Positions 6,392-7,466 of a stretch of DNA of 7,466 bases are shown here, piece by piece. The DNA is from Acidobacteriota bacterium (lineage in GTDB: Bacteria; Acidobacteriota; Terriglobia; Acidiferrales; UBA7541), in NCBI GenBank assembly GCA_003224515.1, contig QHZC01000451.1:1995-9460 (forward strand), given 5' to 3'. The notes under the pieces were generated by a model. It saw nothing but the letters and a program-made list of their open reading frames with translations, made no database searches and was not told where the DNA came from. Made by a program: the position numbers and the translations under genes. The first letter of the stretch is position 1. The number at the start of each line of letters is the position of its first letter.

Positions 6392-6418
6392 GAGCCCTTC
6401 GACAGGGCTCAGGGTAAA
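6392..6418. repeat. Interspersed repeat of the 'CCCTTCGACAGGGCTCAGGG' kind
   Basis: Contains perfect arms GAGCCCT (6392-6398) and AGGGCTC (6404-6410) around TCGAC, followed by AGGGTAAA. It lies in the hisS-aspS gap, with its nearest edge 37 bases from the aspS start. From memory, sequences of this kind are widespread intergenic repeats in several bacterial phyla and common in metagenomic contigs; only one copy is present here, so the repeat status is inferred. No T-run follows on either strand, which argues against an intrinsic terminator. Confidence 0.55.
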
Positions 6419-6465
6419 CTCCGCGAAGCATCCCAACTCATCATCCCGCCCAGAAGTGTCCGACG

Positions 6466-6510
6466 TTGAGATCCTTCACGCCCCGGCCGGAACCGGGATG
6501 CTCAGGATGA
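6466..6510 (+). repeat. Interspersed palindromic repeat, copy C, overlapping the 3' end of hisS
   Basis: It begins TTGAGATCCTTC, identical to the first 12 bases of copy B at 2186, and ends CTCAGGATGA, where the last 8 bases and the next C also match copy B. The middle differs: it carries a GC-rich dyad (CCCGG and CCGGG around CCGGAA) where copy B has GCTTCGCC. Reverse-complemented, its edge reads TCATCCTGAG, and TCA TCC TGA within that are the last two sense codons and stop of hisS. Confidence 0.78.
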
Positions 6511-7466
6511 CGGTGCTTTTTGCTTTCGCAAATGTTCCAACAAATCCGGTTCGGTGTACTTGGCCTGCGAGCCGTCCGCCAGCGTCTTCAGCGTCCACAA
6601 GCCTTCGGATACTTCATTGTCGCCGAGAATCAAGGCGTGCTTCGCGCCGAGTTTATCCGCCTGGCTGAGAGCTTTGCCGAATTTTTGTTCCCCCGGCGGT
6701 AGCTCAACGCTGAAGCCGGCCTTACGCAAATCTTTTGCCGCACGGATGGCGGTCGCGTGAGCTCGTTTACCCATCCAGGCGATGTACACGTCGCGGCCCT
6801 GCTGGCCAGGCGCTTTCCCGCTCTCCTGGAGCGACAAGATTAGTCGATCTTCGCCAATGGCAAAGCCGATGCCCTTTGTTGGCGGTCCGCCAAGCAATTC
6901 TACCAGTCCGTCGTAACGGCCGCCGCCGCACACGGCATTCTGCGCGCCAAGCCCCTGCGCCGTGATTTCAAATGACGTCCGCATGTAATAGTCCAGCACG
7001 CGCACCAGCCGCCAATTCTCGCGGAAGAAGACGCCGCGCATTTCGAGCTGGCGTTTTACCCCCGAATAGTGTGCCGCGCAGGCTTCGCAAAGGTGATCGG
7101 CGATGCGTGGCAGTGTGGCGATAATTCCTTGCTCGCTTTCCACTTTGGAATCGAGCACGCGCAGTGGATTCGTTTCGATGCGCCGCTGGCTGTCCGGCCC
7201 GAGCTGGTCCTTCACTTTCAGGAGTTCCGCGCGCAACGATTCAACGTATTTCGGCCGACATTCGCGGCAGCCGATCGAATTGATATCGAGCTGCACGCCC
7301 TGCAATTCCAGCCGGTCGAAAAATGTCATAACCATTTCGATCACTTCAGCGTCGATCGCCGGAGCGTCGCTGCCGCCCAGCACCTCCGCGCCGATCTGAT
7401 AAAACTGCCGGTAGCGCCCCTTCTGCGGCCGCTCGCGCCGGAACATCGGCCCCATGTAGTACAGCT
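6502..7466 (-). CDS. hisS: Histidyl-tRNA synthetase, N-terminus missing (runs off right edge)
   Basis: Class IIa synthetase attaching histidine to tRNA-His in the cytosol. About 320 of the usual ~420 residues are present; motif 1 and the start lie beyond the window. The frame enters with LYY before MGPMFRRERPQKGRYRQFYQIGAEVLG (motif 2, from about 7463 to 7375). The histidine-specific HisA motif reads LVRVLDYYMRTSFEI (around 6970-7011) and the second motif CGGGRYDGLVELLGG (around 6890-6935), followed by motif 3 GIGFAIGEDRLIL. The C-terminal anticodon-binding domain runs from GRDVYIAWMG through FGKALSQADKLGAKHALILGDNEV to the end. The catalytic Arg of the HisA motif (Arg259 in E. coli) is kept, but the next Gly is Val and the residue after DYY is Met. 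The last residues PSS and the stop are encoded at the edge of interspersed repeat copy C. aspS follows after 147 nt, so co-transcription is plausible. Confidence 0.96.
   Translation of the reverse strand, partial: LYYMGPMFRRERPQKGRYRQFYQIGAEVLGGSDAPAIDAEVIEMVMTFFDRLELQGVQLDINSIGCRECRPKYVESLRAELLKVKDQLGPDSQRRIETNPLRVLDSKVESEQGIIATLPRIADHLCEACAAHYSGVKRQLEMRGVFFRENWRLVRVLDYYMRTSFEITAQGLGAQNAVCGGGRYDGLVELLGGPPTKGIGFAIGEDRLILSLQESGKAPGQQGRDVYIAWMGKRAHATAIRAAKDLRKAGFSVELPPGEQKFGKALSQADKLGAKHALILGDNEVSEGLWTLKTLADGSQAKYTEPDLLEHLRKQKAPSS

Noticed and set aside
6391..6420. Terminator between hisS and aspS
   Set aside because: The 7-bp dyad is followed by GCAAGACAACC on the minus strand and AGGGTAAACT on the plus strand; no T-run in either direction.
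6355..6501. T-box or other riboswitch ahead of aspS
   Set aside because: The 147-nt gap is mostly two repeats. I see no T-box sequence, specifier loop or antiterminator, despite the Firmicutes-like hisS-aspS order.
1..7466. A new defence, mobile or biosynthetic system
   Set aside because: Six of the seven genes belong to known families, five of them clear housekeeping genes. No toxin, nuclease (other than MutL), transposase, integrase, reverse transcriptase or spacer array is visible on either strand.

Overview
The window reads as an ordinary stretch of bacterial chromosome at about 55-60% GC. All seven genes lie on the minus strand and are packed head to tail. In transcription order (right to left) they are: hisS (histidyl-tRNA synthetase, N-terminus cut by the right edge), aspS (aspartyl-tRNA synthetase), a small two-helix membrane protein of unknown function, mutL (mismatch repair), fabI (enoyl-ACP reductase), cmk (cytidylate kinase), and the N-terminal third or less of an exported DUF885-family protein cut by the left edge. 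No plus-strand gene, RNA gene, CRISPR array, transposase or phage gene is visible.

Organism (inference): the MutL carries the C-terminal endonuclease motifs of bacteria that lack MutH, which argues against a close relative of E. coli. The gaps hold short palindromic repeats built on the core ATCCTTC...AGGATGA, plus a CCCTTCGACAGGGCTCAGGG-type repeat. From memory these are abundant in Acidobacteriota genomes, so an acidobacterium from soil or a metagenome is my best guess; nothing here proves it.

Layout: the junctions fall into two kinds. Tight ones are aspS to the membrane ORF (9 nt from stop to preferred start), membrane ORF to mutL (TAATG, 1-nt overlap) and cmk to DUF885 (GTGA, stop and start sharing two bases behind a strong Shine-Dalgarno). 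Open ones are hisS-aspS (147 nt), mutL-fabI (162 nt) and fabI-cmk (85 nt). Every open gap contains palindromic repeats. One copy reaches into the end of hisS and supplies its last codons and stop. Two facing copies between mutL and fabI could fold into a long hairpin just upstream of the fabI ribosome-binding site.

The genes make a mixed housekeeping cluster (translation, DNA repair, fatty-acid synthesis, pyrimidine nucleotide supply) probably transcribed as one or a few units. They do not form a single pathway. I see no new defence, mobile or biosynthetic system. The points worth a second look are the repeats and what they do to gene ends, the orphan low-GC membrane ORF coupled to mutL, and a few substitutions in conserved motifs of MutL and HisRS.
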